In this document: one piece after another, positions 52,309 to 60,756 of the stretch
How the letters are laid out: every line of letters begins with the position of its first letter
How positions within the stretch are numbered: the stretch's first letter is position 1
Assembly: GCA_039934035.1 (NCBI GenBank)
Contig: JBDTMZ010000008.1
Location: forward strand, 1 to 64,000
DNA from: Solibacter sp039934035
GTDB lineage: Bacteria > Acidobacteriota > Terriglobia > Bryobacterales > Bryobacteraceae
Length of the DNA: 64,000 nucleotides
Direction of reading: 5' to 3'
Made by a program: the position numbers and the translations under genes
The notes under the pieces: model-generated
The model's input: only the letters and a program-made list of their open reading frames with translations
What the model was told of the DNA's origin: nothing
The model's database searches: none

Positions 52309-53192
52309 TCCTCTTTCTGATGCTGGCTGCGACTGCGACTGAATGCCACTTCCTGGGGCACGGTCGCATTCTGGGAAGCGACCTTGCCGCGGCATCCGCT
52401 GTGTTTGCGGCCGTGCCGCCGGACCTGGTTATCGCCAACGCGCCCAGCCCCGGAGCACGGCGCCTGTTCGAACCAGCCGAATTGATCCGTATTGCGCGTA
52501 CCAATCTCCTGGATGCAACCGGTGTAATTCCGCTGTGTTTTGAGCGGTCCACCGCTCCGCTCGATCTCTTGCGGGTCAAGTCGGTCATGCAGGCGTCTTT
52601 GGGCGCTGCGCCAGCGGGCATCGAGATTCTGACGATCAGCAAGTACCCGGCGCCGCCGGGAGAATTGGTCTTCCCCCGCAATTCGCTGATGCAGCCGGTC
52701 TCCGGCGATTCCGCGGTATGGAACGGATACGTAGCTTACGACGGCGGCCGCTTCGCGGTCTGGGCGCGGGTTCGCCTGACAGTGCTGCAATCGCGAGTGG
52801 TCACCGCGGTGGACCTGGCGCCTGGTCACGTTGTGGAGGCGGGCGATGTGCGCCTGGTAGAGGCCAACGAGTTTCCGAGGCGTCCTGCGCCGCTGGCGGC
52901 GGTCGAAGCCGCAGTGGGGCGGACAGCCCGCCGCGCGCTTCCCGCAGGCTCGATATTGACAGCCGCCATGCTGGAGGCGCCGAATGATGTGGAGCGGGGG
53001 CAGATTGTCACCGTGGAAGTCCAAAGCGGCGGTGCCCTCGTCAAACTGGAAGCCAAAGCCGAATCGGCCGGCCGCAAAGGCGATACGGTCGGCGTGCGCA
53101 ACGCCGCCAGCGGAACGCTGTTCCGCGCCCAAATCGAAGGCAAAGGCCGCGTATCGGTCAAGTGCCGGTCCTCATCGGAGATACCCCAATGA
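52305..53192 (+). CDS. flgA: P-ring chaperone FlgA
   Basis: A 295-residue periplasmic chaperone for FlgI. A short N-terminal signal segment (MILFLMLAATATECHFLGHG) is followed by a variable region. The SAF-like C-terminal part is diagnostic: VVTAVDLAPGHVVEAGDVRL, EAAVGRTARRALPAGSILTA and GQIVTVEVQSGGALVKLEAK. The gene overlaps flgG (4 bases) and flgH (4 bases), so translation is coupled. The overall length is longer than average FlgA (about 220). Confidence 0.9.
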   Translation: MILFLMLAATATECHFLGHGRILGSDLAAASAVFAAVPPDLVIANAPSPGARRLFEPAELIRIARTNLLDATGVIPLCFERSTAPLDLLRVKSVMQASLGAAPAGIEILTISKYPAPPGELVFPRNSLMQPVSGDSAVWNGYVAYDGGRFAVWARVRLTVLQSRVVTAVDLAPGHVVEAGDVRLVEANEFPRRPAPLAAVEAAVGRTARRALPAGSILTAAMLEAPNDVERGQIVTVEVQSGGALVKLEAKAESAGRKGDTVGVRNAASGTLFRAQIEGKGRVSVKCRSSSEIPQ

Positions 53193-53893
53193 AAATCAAC
53201 CGAACCGCCCGCGTTCTCATTTCTCTCACCTGCACGGCTTTGCTGTGCGGCGCGGCCGATGTCAAGACAAAGAAAGCGGCGGAACTATCGCCGCTGGACA
53301 AGTATGCCGAAGAAGCCGCGCGCCAGGCGGAAAGCCTGGCTCCCACAGGCGGATCGCTGTGGAGTCCCACTGCGCAGTTTGCCGACCTGGGACGCGATCT
53401 GAAAGCCAGCCAGGTGAACGACCTGGTCACCATCCTGGTGTCGGAGTCGGCCTCCGCGGTCTCCAGCGGCGCTTCCAAGACACAGCGCAACAGCAGCGTG
53501 ACCAATTCGGTAGCGGCATTGGCCGGCATCACAAAGGCGACAGGACCGCTGGCGAACCTGGCCAACATGTCTGGCGGCCAGAAGCTCGACGGCGCCGGCA
53601 GCACCAGCCGTCAAACCACCATCACTACCACCCTGAGTGCGAGGGTCACCCGTGTGCTGCCCAACGGCTACCTATTGTTGGAAGGCACAAAAGACGTGCA
53701 GATCAATTCAGAGCGCCAGACCGTGACGGTCCGCGGCGTGCTGCGGCCCGCCGATCTGGCCAGCGACAATTCCGTTCCCTCGGATCGCCTGGCGCAAATG
53801 GAAATCCGGCTAAACGGTAAGGGTGTGGTCGGCGATGCCATCAGGCGGCCCTTCATCCTGTACCGCATCCTACTCGGGCTTCTCCCTTTTTAA
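53189..53893 (+). CDS. flgH: L-ring protein FlgH
   Basis: The outer-membrane L ring, a sign of a diderm cell. The ATG at 53189 has GGAG eight bases before and gives a signal peptide (ARVLISLTCTALLCGAAD). The cysteine in LLCGAAD may be a lipidation site, but the lipobox is imperfect. The family body has VNDLVTILVSESASAVSSGA, a central Ser/Thr/Ala part, and TITTTLSARVTRVLPNGYLL, EGTKDVQINSERQTVTVRGV. The 234-residue length is normal. The gene precedes flgI by 3 bases. Confidence 0.95.
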   Translation: MKINRTARVLISLTCTALLCGAADVKTKKAAELSPLDKYAEEAARQAESLAPTGGSLWSPTAQFADLGRDLKASQVNDLVTILVSESASAVSSGASKTQRNSSVTNSVAALAGITKATGPLANLANMSGGQKLDGAGSTSRQTTITTTLSARVTRVLPNGYLLLEGTKDVQINSERQTVTVRGVLRPADLASDNSVPSDRLAQMEIRLNGKGVVGDAIRRPFILYRILLGLLPF

Positions 53894-53896
53894 GCC

Positions 53897-54994
53897 ATGC
53901 GCACCTTACTGCTTCTCGTTGCAGGTTCGCTGGCAGCCGCCCCGCTCGGCGCTGCCGCGCGCCTCAAGGAACTGGTCTCGATCGAAGGCGTGCGCGATAA
54001 CCAGCTTGTTGGCTACGGTCTGGTCGTGGGATTGAATGGCACGGGCGACCGACGGCAGACCCAGTTCTCCGCCCAGAGTCTTACCAATATGCTACAGCGC
54101 ATGGGGGTAACGGTAAATCCGGCAGCGATCACGGTGAAGAACACGGCTGCTGTCATGGTCACGGGGTCGCTGCCGGCGTTCGCCCAACCGGGCCTCAAAA
54201 TCGATGTCACGGCCTCCTCGATCGGCGACTCCAACAACCTGCAGGGCGGGCTGCTCGTCATGACCAGCCTGAAGGCGGCTGATGGGCAGGTCTATGCGAT
54301 CGCGCAGGGCTCGATCGTGACCGGCGGTTTTGTCGCCGGCCGCGGCGGCGGCGCGGGCCAGACGCTAAACCATCCCACAGCAGGACGCATTCCGGAAGGC
54401 GCAACCGTCGAACGGAGTTCCCCTTTGCCGGACCTGTCGGCGCGCGTCAACCTGCAGCTGCGGGACATGGACTTCACGACCGCGTCGCGGATCGCTTCGG
54501 TGCTGAACCAGACATTCACGGCGGAAAAGCCGATCGCACGCGCCGAGAACGGCCGCACCGTATCGATTGCCGTGCCCGCGGAGTGGACGAGCCGGCCGGC
54601 CGATTTCATCGCGAAGCTGGAGAATCTCACGGTGGAAAGCGACCGGCCTTCCCGCGTTGTCATCAACGAACGCACCGGAACCATCGTGATGGGAAAGCTG
54701 GTACGCGTGGCGCCGGTAGCAATCATGCACGGCAACCTTAGCGTAGAGGTGCAGACCCGTCTCACGGTATCGCAGCCGGCGCCGTTGTCGGAGGGCACGA
54801 CGCAGGTAATACCCCAGGACAAAGTGGCGGCGACGGAAGAGCGCGCTCGCAACGTGATCCTCAAGGATGGCGCCACGGTGGAAGACCTGGTGAGGGCCCT
54901 GAATGCAATCGGGTCGACGCCGCGCGACATCATCGCAATCTTGCAGAGCCTGAGGGCCGCCGGAGCGTTGGAATGCGAAGTGGACGTAATTTGA
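53897..54994 (+). CDS. flgI: P-ring protein FlgI
   Basis: The periplasmic P ring, 365 residues. A signal peptide (TLLLLVAGSLAAAPLGAAAR) is followed by LKELVSIEGVRDNQLVGYGL, VVGLNGTGDRR, SLTNMLQRMGVTVNPAAITV, and KNTAAVMVTGSLPAFAQPGL. GGTLLMTSLKAADGQVYAIA-like boxes, VIPQDKVAATE and ALNAIGSTPRDIIAILQSL complete the family pattern. Very well conserved; the start after flgH is clear. Confidence 0.98.
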   Translation: MRTLLLLVAGSLAAAPLGAAARLKELVSIEGVRDNQLVGYGLVVGLNGTGDRRQTQFSAQSLTNMLQRMGVTVNPAAITVKNTAAVMVTGSLPAFAQPGLKIDVTASSIGDSNNLQGGLLVMTSLKAADGQVYAIAQGSIVTGGFVAGRGGGAGQTLNHPTAGRIPEGATVERSSPLPDLSARVNLQLRDMDFTTASRIASVLNQTFTAEKPIARAENGRTVSIAVPAEWTSRPADFIAKLENLTVESDRPSRVVINERTGTIVMGKLVRVAPVAIMHGNLSVEVQTRLTVSQPAPLSEGTTQVIPQDKVAATEERARNVILKDGATVEDLVRALNAIGSTPRDIIAILQSLRAAGALECEVDVI

Positions 54995-55009
54995 CAGCAG
55001 GAGTGTGGA

Positions 55010-55312
55010 ATGATCGACAACATCAGCAGGGCGGCGCCCCTACCGGCGCTCGGTAAGACTAACGACCCAGACAAGATCCACAAGACCGCTCAGCAGTTTG
55101 AGGCGCTTCTGATCGGCGAATTGCTGAAGACCTCGCGCGAGGCGGGCTCGTCGGGATGGCTCGGTACCGGCGACGAAGACGAGGCGGGCCAGATCGGGGT
55201 GGAAGTGGGCGAACAGGAGTTTGCCCGCATGCTGGCGACGAGCGGCGGCCTCGGCCTGTCCAAGTCGATCGAGGCGGGAATGCGAAAGCAGGCGGCGGCG
55301 GAGCCCAAGTGA
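55010..55312 (+). CDS. flgJ: Rod-cap protein FlgJ, N-terminal domain only
   Basis: A 100-residue protein that matches only the rod-binding N-terminal domain of FlgJ: KIHKTAQQFEALLIGELLKT (family box AAxxFEALFxxxMLK), then GQIGVEVGEQEFARMLATS and GGLGLSKSIEAGM. The muramidase domain that proteobacterial FlgJ proteins carry is missing. A separate lytic transglycosylase gene follows at 55582. Division of the two roles between two genes is common outside Proteobacteria. It is the last gene of the flgF unit. Confidence 0.92.
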   Translation: MIDNISRAAPLPALGKTNDPDKIHKTAQQFEALLIGELLKTSREAGSSGWLGTGDEDEAGQIGVEVGEQEFARMLATSGGLGLSKSIEAGMRKQAAAEPK

Positions 55313-55325
55313 AGCCTTTCGCCGA

Positions 55326-55592
55326 TCAGCGCCCTGCCAGGCCGTCGGCCCAGCGCAAGACCTGTTCGGCGGGTATTTGCCGGATGATCTTGCGACTGTC
55401 CTTCTCCACCAGGCGAACTACGAATCGCTTGCTTTCGCGGTCCATCAGGAAGCTGAGTTCCGTATCCTGGCCGAAGAGTTTAGCGCCATTCACCGCTTTC
55501 ACTGCCTGTGTCAGTTCCGGCACAGCAGGCATCTTGGTTTCCGTTACCGAGTTCGGGGGCACGGTTGTTGTGTTGACCCGGTTGACTTCCAT
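55326..55592 (-). CDS. flaG: FlaG family protein
   Basis: The 88-residue frame from ATG 55592 has the FlaG pattern: a disordered N-terminus, AVKAVNGAKLFGQDTELSFL, then MDRESKRFVVRLVEKDSRKI, IRQIPAEQVLRWADGL. FlaG proteins influence filament length or stability. A ribosome site GAGGTGG precedes the ATG. The longer frame upstream is an antisense reading of the neighbouring transglycosylase. It is convergent with flgJ. Confidence 0.88.
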   Translation of the reverse strand: MEVNRVNTTTVPPNSVTETKMPAVPELTQAVKAVNGAKLFGQDTELSFLMDRESKRFVVRLVEKDSRKIIRQIPAEQVLRWADGLAGR

Positions 55593-56280
55593 ATCGTCCA
55601 CCTCAGCCAAAGTATTCCCTGGCCTTTTCCGCTTATCGGTCATTGCCGCGATTTGTACGGGAATTGTTTTGGCGCAAATTCCAGTGGCGCCGCCGCCCGT
55701 CCAGCCGGCCGCGGACCAGGCTAACGCCCGGCAGAAAATGGAGGAATCCATCGAGCGGCAGAGGCAGAGCATTCGGAGGCAGAGCGGCGCCGCATCCTCC
55801 GATGCGTTCTTCACGGTGGGCTGGGTCGGCGCCCCGATGATTGCGCCAAACCAGGGGGCGGATTGCGACCCGCTCGCCGAGGCGGAGTCCGAACCCATGA
55901 TCCAGGCCGCAGCCACGGCTCAAAAGCTGGATGCCGCCCTGATTCGTGCGGTCATCGGCCAGGAGTCCAGGTTCCGTCCCTGCGCCGTGTCGCCTAAGGG
56001 CGCCATGGGTCTGATGCAACTCATGCCGCGTACGGCAGAGCAGTTCCACCTGGTCGATCCCTTTAATGGAGCGGAAAACGTCCGTGCCGGCGCACAGTAT
56101 CTGAAGCAGTTGATGGAACGCTACAAGGGAGATCTGAAGCTGACGCTGGCCGCGTACAACGCCGGTCCGGGCCGGGTGGACGGGGAAGAGCCATCGGTGC
56201 CCAATATTCCCGAAACGCAGGATTACGTCGGCCGGATTCTGAAAGCCCTGGCTGCAGCATCGCCGGGTGCGCAGGAATAA
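55582..56280 (+). CDS. Lytic transglycosylase (family 1-like)
   Basis: A 232-residue exported muramidase. The signal segment is LFRLSVIAAICTGIVLAQIP; the start is uncertain (TTG 55582, GTG 55570) and overlaps the flaG start on the other strand. The linker is QARQKMEESIERQRQSIRRQ-like. The catalytic domain contains AVIGQESRFRPCAVSPKGAM with Glu of QESRF, GLMQLMPRTAEQF, NVRAGAQYLKQLMERYKGD and LAAYNAGPGRV, all standard transglycosylase boxes. It may open the wall for the rod in place of the missing FlgJ domain. Confidence 0.88.
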   Translation: MTSISSTSAKVFPGLFRLSVIAAICTGIVLAQIPVAPPPVQPAADQANARQKMEESIERQRQSIRRQSGAASSDAFFTVGWVGAPMIAPNQGADCDPLAEAESEPMIQAAATAQKLDAALIRAVIGQESRFRPCAVSPKGAMGLMQLMPRTAEQFHLVDPFNGAENVRAGAQYLKQLMERYKGDLKLTLAAYNAGPGRVDGEEPSVPNIPETQDYVGRILKALAAASPGAQE

Positions 56281-56339
56281 ACCAAGGGAGGGGACTGCGC
56301 GCCGGCCTACGCGCCGCGCCTCTTGAATCGACGCTGTTC

Positions 56340-57200
56340 TTAGTGGCGGTGGGTGCTGGCGGGAAGGAGGTACTTGCGGCTTTCCTGGAGCCTTTCCTTG
56401 CGGCTCATGACTTCATTGATCCGCACGCCATAATTGCCATCCACCACTACGACCTCGCCCCGGGCAATAATGCAGTTGTTCACGATCACTTCCACTGGCT
56501 CCGCGATTCCGCGGTCTAACTCGATGATGGATCCCGAGGTCAACTTCAGAATGTCCTGGATCCGGACCTGTGTGCGGCCGAAAGAAACGCTGACCGGCAT
56601 TTCCACATCTAGCAGGAGGTCGAGGGTGCCGCAGGCGCGAGCTGAGAACTCGTCCGGCGCCGGTTGGTCGGACTGTCCCGGTTCGGCGCTCGCCCCATGG
56701 GTGAACTTCTGCACGGCAGCCAGCATCCCCCGGTTGATATGGAACGCCATGCTGGGCAGTTCCTGATCCGGTGTGCTGATCGCAATCTGGCAACTGAAGG
56801 CGGGATCCGGCGGTGGTGCGGTCTCGGAGCCGGCAGTGGTCGCGACTTCTCGCCCCAATTGGCCGCCGACCCCCCTGGCGAGAACTCCAAGCGACTGCCG
56901 GAGCACTTCCAGATATGTGTCCCTTAGCTCCGCAGGGCCGGAGCTTTCGACGCCGGCAGCTTCCAGAATGCGTTGCCCCAGCACGGACCAGGTTTGTTCG
57001 GGCGCGCCAATCCAAATCGCGGCGCCCGCGGCCAAATCGAACGGCTGATGCCACCAGAGCATGTCGCGACCACCGGCGGGCGGCGCAAGGTCCGTCTCCA
57101 TTTTGGGACAAAAGTCCCCCATGGCCTGCATGGCGCCAACAAAGTCCCCGCGCCACTGGCCCACTAGCGCCCGTGCGTGCTCCTCTATTTGCATGTCCAT
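56340..57200 (-). CDS. fliN: FliN/FliY-type switch protein with long N-terminal part
   Basis: A 286-residue protein. Only the last 85 residues match FliN/SpoA: TLDLLLDVEMPVSVSFGRTQ, VRIQDILKLTSGSIIELDRG, VNNCIIARGEVVVVDGNYGV and RINEVMSRKERLQ. The N-terminal 200 residues look like a diverged CheC/FliM-middle domain (FDLAAGAAIWIGAPEQTWSV and CQIAISTPDQELPSM), thus a FliY-like layout. It starts at ATG 57200 two bases before the fliA stop, in the flhF-fliA unit. It coexists with a short fliN at 47240. Confidence 0.88.
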   Translation of the reverse strand: MDMQIEEHARALVGQWRGDFVGAMQAMGDFCPKMETDLAPPAGGRDMLWWHQPFDLAAGAAIWIGAPEQTWSVLGQRILEAAGVESSGPAELRDTYLEVLRQSLGVLARGVGGQLGREVATTAGSETAPPPDPAFSCQIAISTPDQELPSMAFHINRGMLAAVQKFTHGASAEPGQSDQPAPDEFSARACGTLDLLLDVEMPVSVSFGRTQVRIQDILKLTSGSIIELDRGIAEPVEVIVNNCIIARGEVVVVDGNYGVRINEVMSRKERLQESRKYLLPASTHRH

Positions 57201-57201
57201 C

Positions 57202-57966
57202 TCATATGCCTCGCGTGGTCGGCCATTTCTTCTTCATGTGGGCGCGCAACCGTAGAATCGAATGCGTTTTGAGCACTGAAACCCTGGAGGTGTGCCAGCC
57301 CATGACCTCGCCGATCTCGCGGAGCGTCAGTTCCTCGTGATAGTAGAGCGACAACACGGTCCGTTCCGTTTCCGGCATGCCTGCTATGGCTTCCGCCAGT
57401 AGGCGTTCCAGCTCGGCGCGCTCCAGAATTCCGGAGGGCAGGTCGTCGGGGGTATCCGGCACCATCGAGAGCAGCGTCTGATTCCTATTCGGTCCCGCGG
57501 TGACCTCGAGGCTGGTCAGGTTCAGGCCCTGAACCTCCACCTGGCGTTCGTGATACTCCGCCAGCGACAAGCCCAGTTCCGCCGCCACCTCTTCTTCTGT
57601 AGCCGCCCGCTGCAGCTTGTGTTCGGCACTGCTGATCGCCGCTTCGATGTGTTTGGCTTTCTTCCGGCGGTGGCGCGAGGCCCAATCCAGGCCGCGCAGA
57701 CTGTCCAGGATGGCCCCCCGAATCTTGTACTCGGCGTACGTCTTCAGCTGGACGCCCTGCACTTCTTCGAAGTTGTCCACGGCGGAGATCAAGCCCACAA
57801 TACCGGTTGAAACCAGGTCGTCCAGGCACACGCTGTCGGGCAGCCTCTCATGCAGACGGCGCGCAATCAAGTGGACCTGCGGCAGGTGATCGAGGATCAG
57901 ACGCTCGCGTCTGTCCCGTGCGGTCTCGGCTTGGGCGATCACGTAGGCGTTGGTCACGTTATGCAA
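57202..57966 (-). CDS. fliA: Flagellar sigma-28 factor FliA
   Basis: A 254-residue sigma factor for late flagellar genes such as fliC. It has region 2 (LPQVHLIARRLHERLPDSV, VCLDDLVSTGIVGLISAVDN, FKTYAEYKIRGAILDSLRGL-like), region 3, and region 4 (GMPETERTVLSLYYHEELTL, REIGEVMGWHTSRVSVLKT). The frame starts at TTG 57966, overlapping the flhF stop; a GTG at 57957 is an alternative start. Its inhibitor FlgM is encoded at 35273-35593. It lies in a sigma-54-controlled unit. Confidence 0.96.
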   Translation of the reverse strand: MHNVTNAYVIAQAETARDRRERLILDHLPQVHLIARRLHERLPDSVCLDDLVSTGIVGLISAVDNFEEVQGVQLKTYAEYKIRGAILDSLRGLDWASRHRRKKAKHIEAAISSAEHKLQRAATEEEVAAELGLSLAEYHERQVEVQGLNLTSLEVTAGPNRNQTLLSMVPDTPDDLPSGILERAELERLLAEAIAGMPETERTVLSLYYHEELTLREIGEVMGWHTSRVSVLKTHSILRLRAHMKKKWPTTRGI

Positions 57967-59188
57967 CTGCCAGCGCGCGATGCGCGGCTTTCCCGGAACA
58001 CGGCAGGAGGCGATTGGTCAAGCTCGTCCTGTTCGCCGGCTCCAGATCTTCGGGGACCCGCTGGCCTGAGGTGAGGAAAGATATGGGACGGCCGCTGCCC
58101 ACGGCTTCGCACAACAAAGGTCCGTACGTCCCGGTCTCATCCATTCGGGTAAAGATGAGCCGTGAGGGCCGGAACACATCGTAGGCGGACGAAATACGGG
58201 CAAGATCGGTAAAGCGCATCGAGGCAGGCAGCACCAGGTGTTTCTGTATGTCGGTCCGGCCAGCCAGAAATTCGGCGGCATCACAGCCCCCGTCCAGATC
58301 GGCGGCCGTGAAACCCGGGGTATCGATAAGGATCAGTTCCTTCCCCTTGTGCTCTTCCAGGGTCTGGGCCAGGGCGCGGTTCGTCTCCACAACCTGGAAG
58401 CTGATGCCGAGGATGGATGCGTACCGGCGCAACTGCTCCGAGGCAGCCACGCGCATCGTGTCGAGCGAGATCAGCAGCGTGGGTTTCTTGGTAGTCAGGC
58501 CGTACGTCACCGCCAGCTTGGCGATGGTTGCAGTCTTCCCAGCGCCGGGAGGTCCCACCAGGGCGACCATGCGCGGGCCAGTCCCCGCGATGCCCAACTC
58601 CGGATCCACGCGAATCGAGTCTTGAATTTCGGCAGACAGGGCGTCACGGATCGCCGATGGCTCCATGGAGTCCCGATGGCGTGAGTGTTCCACCTTGAAG
58701 CCTTGCCGCACCGTCACGTCCGGCTCGCGGCTCCCCGGGCTGGCCTCCCGGCAAAGGCGCTTATGTACGGCGGCCAGGAGTTGCTGGGCCAGGTCCGGAT
58801 CCACTTCCGCCTGGATCAGCTCCGCATAGACTTCCTCGAGTTCAGGGTTGCCGCTGATCCATTGCGGCTGGCTGGTGAAGCGCAGGCTGGTCTGGCGCCA
58901 GGACTGAAAAAGCCGCCGCAGTTCCCGAATCTCGGCCAGCACGGAATCCGTTGCAGCAGGGGATAGGGTTTGGTGTGCGGTGGGCGTAGAATCTGAGTTG
59001 CCGTTTCCGCCCCGCCCTCCAGCGGTGCCGACGTCGGGCAGCTCCGTGGCGAACACGACTTCGTACTCCCCCAGGTGGTGGGCTTCCGGTAGGGACGCGT
59101 GGCTCGTGACCAGTATTGCGTCCGCTCCCATCTCCCTTCGGGCCTGTTCCATGGCCACCTGGACAGAATTGGCGAAATACGATTTCAT
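57959..59188 (-). CDS. flhF: Signal-recognition-type GTPase FlhF
   Basis: FlhF places or numbers flagella at the pole. The ATG at 59188 gives 409 residues starting MKSYFANSVQVAMEQARREM (the family box), with a variable B domain, then the NG domain: LVGPPGAGKTATIAKLAVTY (P-loop at residues 212-219), LISLDTMRVAASEQLRRYAS, ELILIDTPGF and FTRMDETGTYGPLLCEAVGS. The partner FlhG is not in the window. A longer frame upstream adds unrelated residues; a TTG two codons upstream is possible. Confidence 0.95.
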   Translation of the reverse strand: MKSYFANSVQVAMEQARREMGADAILVTSHASLPEAHHLGEYEVVFATELPDVGTAGGRGGNGNSDSTPTAHQTLSPAATDSVLAEIRELRRLFQSWRQTSLRFTSQPQWISGNPELEEVYAELIQAEVDPDLAQQLLAAVHKRLCREASPGSREPDVTVRQGFKVEHSRHRDSMEPSAIRDALSAEIQDSIRVDPELGIAGTGPRMVALVGPPGAGKTATIAKLAVTYGLTTKKPTLLISLDTMRVAASEQLRRYASILGISFQVVETNRALAQTLEEHKGKELILIDTPGFTAADLDGGCDAAEFLAGRTDIQKHLVLPASMRFTDLARISSAYDVFRPSRLIFTRMDETGTYGPLLCEAVGSGRPISFLTSGQRVPEDLEPANRTSLTNRLLPCSGKAAHRALAVA

Positions 59189-59287
59189 GCGCAAGGGTGT
59201 GTTTCCTCCGAGGCATCGGAAGTCGCCGACGCGAGATGAACAACTGAGGCGATTTCTGCGATGCCCTATAGCCTGAAACTGAAGGAA

Positions 59288-59303
59288 TGCAGGTTCGATG
59301 CCA
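59288..59303 (-). promoter_or_regulatory. Sigma-54 promoter of flhF-fliA-fliN
   Basis: TGGCAT-CGAAC-CTGCA on the minus strand, preceded by TTT and followed by TTC, has GG-N10-GC spacing and two mismatches. A leader of about 89 bases precedes the flhF ATG. Confidence 0.62.
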
Positions 59304-59472
59304 AAGAGGAAGGTCAGCGGCGGTATGCGAACTGTTGAAGGCTCAGCACCGACCGGTGGGCGCATTTCGGATGCAGGCGTCGCATTGTCGTCAGCGTCGA
59401 GTTTTCGTCGGCGAGTTCCTGGTCTCTAGCACCGGTGGTAGAAGCCGCGCGACTTCGAGCGTGGGCTGTAGG

Positions 59473-59949
59473 CTAGGCGCACCATTGTTGAGCCGCCCGC
59501 GGGCCGCGTTCCTCGCTCGTGGCCGTACGATACGATGCCGGATGTGACTCCATGGAACCGCCCGTCCTCGGCGCTTCGATTGCGGACCAAGCCTCGTTCA
59601 GCGTCTTCAGGAGCGTCTCTGCTTTCTCCAGACCGTCATCCGCTTGCTGGAAGTTGGCGTCCAACAGAGTCACTTGCAGGTAATCGTAGAGCGAGGCAAG
59701 CCGGGTGCTGATCGCGCCGCCTCTTTGGTGGTCAAGCGATCCGCCGAGTTCCGTAAGGATCTCCACGGCCTTGCCGACCGATCGCGCGCGTTCGGCAATC
59801 TCGCCGCGGGAAAGGTGCCGGCGTGCGCTTTGCACCGCATCGATGGCTGCCTGGTACAGCAGCTGCACAAGCTCCAACGGGGTGGCGGAGAGGATCTTGG
59901 TTTCCAGGGAAGAAGCGTATGGGTTCTCGTACATGGCTCTGGTTTTCAT
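59473..59949 (-). CDS. fliS: Flagellin chaperone FliS
   Basis: FliS binds flagellin and prevents early polymerisation. The 158-residue frame from ATG 59949 (or 59937) starts MKTRAMYENPYASSLETKIL, a typical FliS start with MYExPY. The helices LSATPLELVQLLYQAAIDAV (family box PxxLVxxLYxxxI), RAERARSVGKAVEILTELGG-like and SLDHQRGGAISTRLASLYDY follow. The last 45 residues are disordered. The longer frame upstream adds unrelated residues. It is divergent from the PilZ gene at 60024. Confidence 0.94.
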   Translation of the reverse strand: MKTRAMYENPYASSLETKILSATPLELVQLLYQAAIDAVQSARRHLSRGEIAERARSVGKAVEILTELGGSLDHQRGGAISTRLASLYDYLQVTLLDANFQQADDGLEKAETLLKTLNEAWSAIEAPRTGGSMESHPASYRTATSEERGPRAAQQWCA

Positions 59950-60023
59950 ATCGGACGGTACTGGGAAATTTACGAACTTTGGCGTGGCTTTCGATGCGCG
60001 CATTTGGCCGATAAGTTGAGCAC

Positions 60024-60395
60024 ATGCCGAAGAACAGCTCTGCAACGCCGCGGTACCGCTGCCGTCCGGCTTCGAATCGACGATGGGAGAGACGACTGCT
60101 TTGTGCGGATCTGATCAAGGTCCGATGGGTGGATGCCTTGGGTGCGCGGCATGAAGAGATTGCCGTGCTGGAGGGTTGTTCGATTTCGGGCGCCAGCCTA
60201 TTCACAGGCGTGCCCATCGGCGTAGGCACGCCGATCACCTTAGGCGGTGGTGATGAAGAGTTTCAGGGCACTGTCCGCCACTCCGTGCCCGCACCGAACG
60301 GCTACCTGGCCGGGGTGACTATCGGGGAGCTCAGGAACTACGTACCGGAGCATCTGCTGGATCTCTCGCGTTTGATTTACCCAGAGAAACCATAA
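60024..60395 (+). CDS. PilZ domain protein
   Basis: A 123-residue protein. The N-terminal Arg-rich start (RWERRLLCADLIKVRWVDAL) and the CSISGASLFTGVPIGVGTPI segment fit a PilZ barrel with RxxxR-like and (D/N)xSxxG boxes (ERR...; CSISGAS), then GTVRHSVPAPNGYLAGVTIG. PilZ domains bind c-di-GMP and couple it to motility. A near-perfect sigma-28 -10 box (GCCGATAA, 60007-60014) stands right before the start, but no -35 is visible. The gene diverges from fliS. Confidence 0.8.
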   Translation: MPKNSSATPRYRCRPASNRRWERRLLCADLIKVRWVDALGARHEEIAVLEGCSISGASLFTGVPIGVGTPITLGGGDEEFQGTVRHSVPAPNGYLAGVTIGELRNYVPEHLLDLSRLIYPEKP

Positions 60396-60508
60396 GGCGG
60401 ACTTGCACTTCACCGCCGGCTGGCGATTGGCCGATCGATTGGACCTCCGCGTGCTTCTCTACCTGAGAGTAACAGTAGCGGAATCATTCAAGTATTTAGA
60501 AGGGCCGT

Positions 60509-60703
60509 ATGACGAATCTGCCTGCCTTGGTCAGCCTATATCGTAAAATCTCGGATACCGCGATCGCGGCCGGAGAGTGTGCGCAAGCGGGCGACCCGGA
60601 CGCGCAGAGGATCCTCCAGCCCCTGGCGTCCATCTCGTCGTTGATGGCTGGTCTGATCGAATGCGAGGCCGGAAGACCCGCAAGTACGGCGTCGGACAAC
60701 TGA
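60509..60703 (+). CDS. Unknown small protein, 64 residues
   Basis: A 64-residue helical protein: LVSLYRKISDTAIAAGECAQ and RILQPLASISSLMAGLIECE. It has a plausible ribosome site (GAAGGG) before the ATG and a stop before the next gene. The family is not recognised. It lies between the PilZ gene and a secreted-like protein on the same strand. Confidence 0.5.
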   Translation: MTNLPALVSLYRKISDTAIAAGECAQAGDPDAQRILQPLASISSLMAGLIECEAGRPASTASDN

Positions 60704-60756
60704 TGCCCGGCAGTCTGCAGCAACCAAACCATGCATGAAGGAGGAACGGGTTTCAA

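Noticed and set aside
51103..52395. 430-residue minus-strand ORF over flgF-flgG
   Set aside because: Antisense to two certain rod genes with no domain of its own.
59948..59972. TAAA-N13-TCCGATAT on the minus strand near fliS
   Set aside because: It resembles the fliC promoter but overlaps the fliS start codon, so it is too weakly placed to call.
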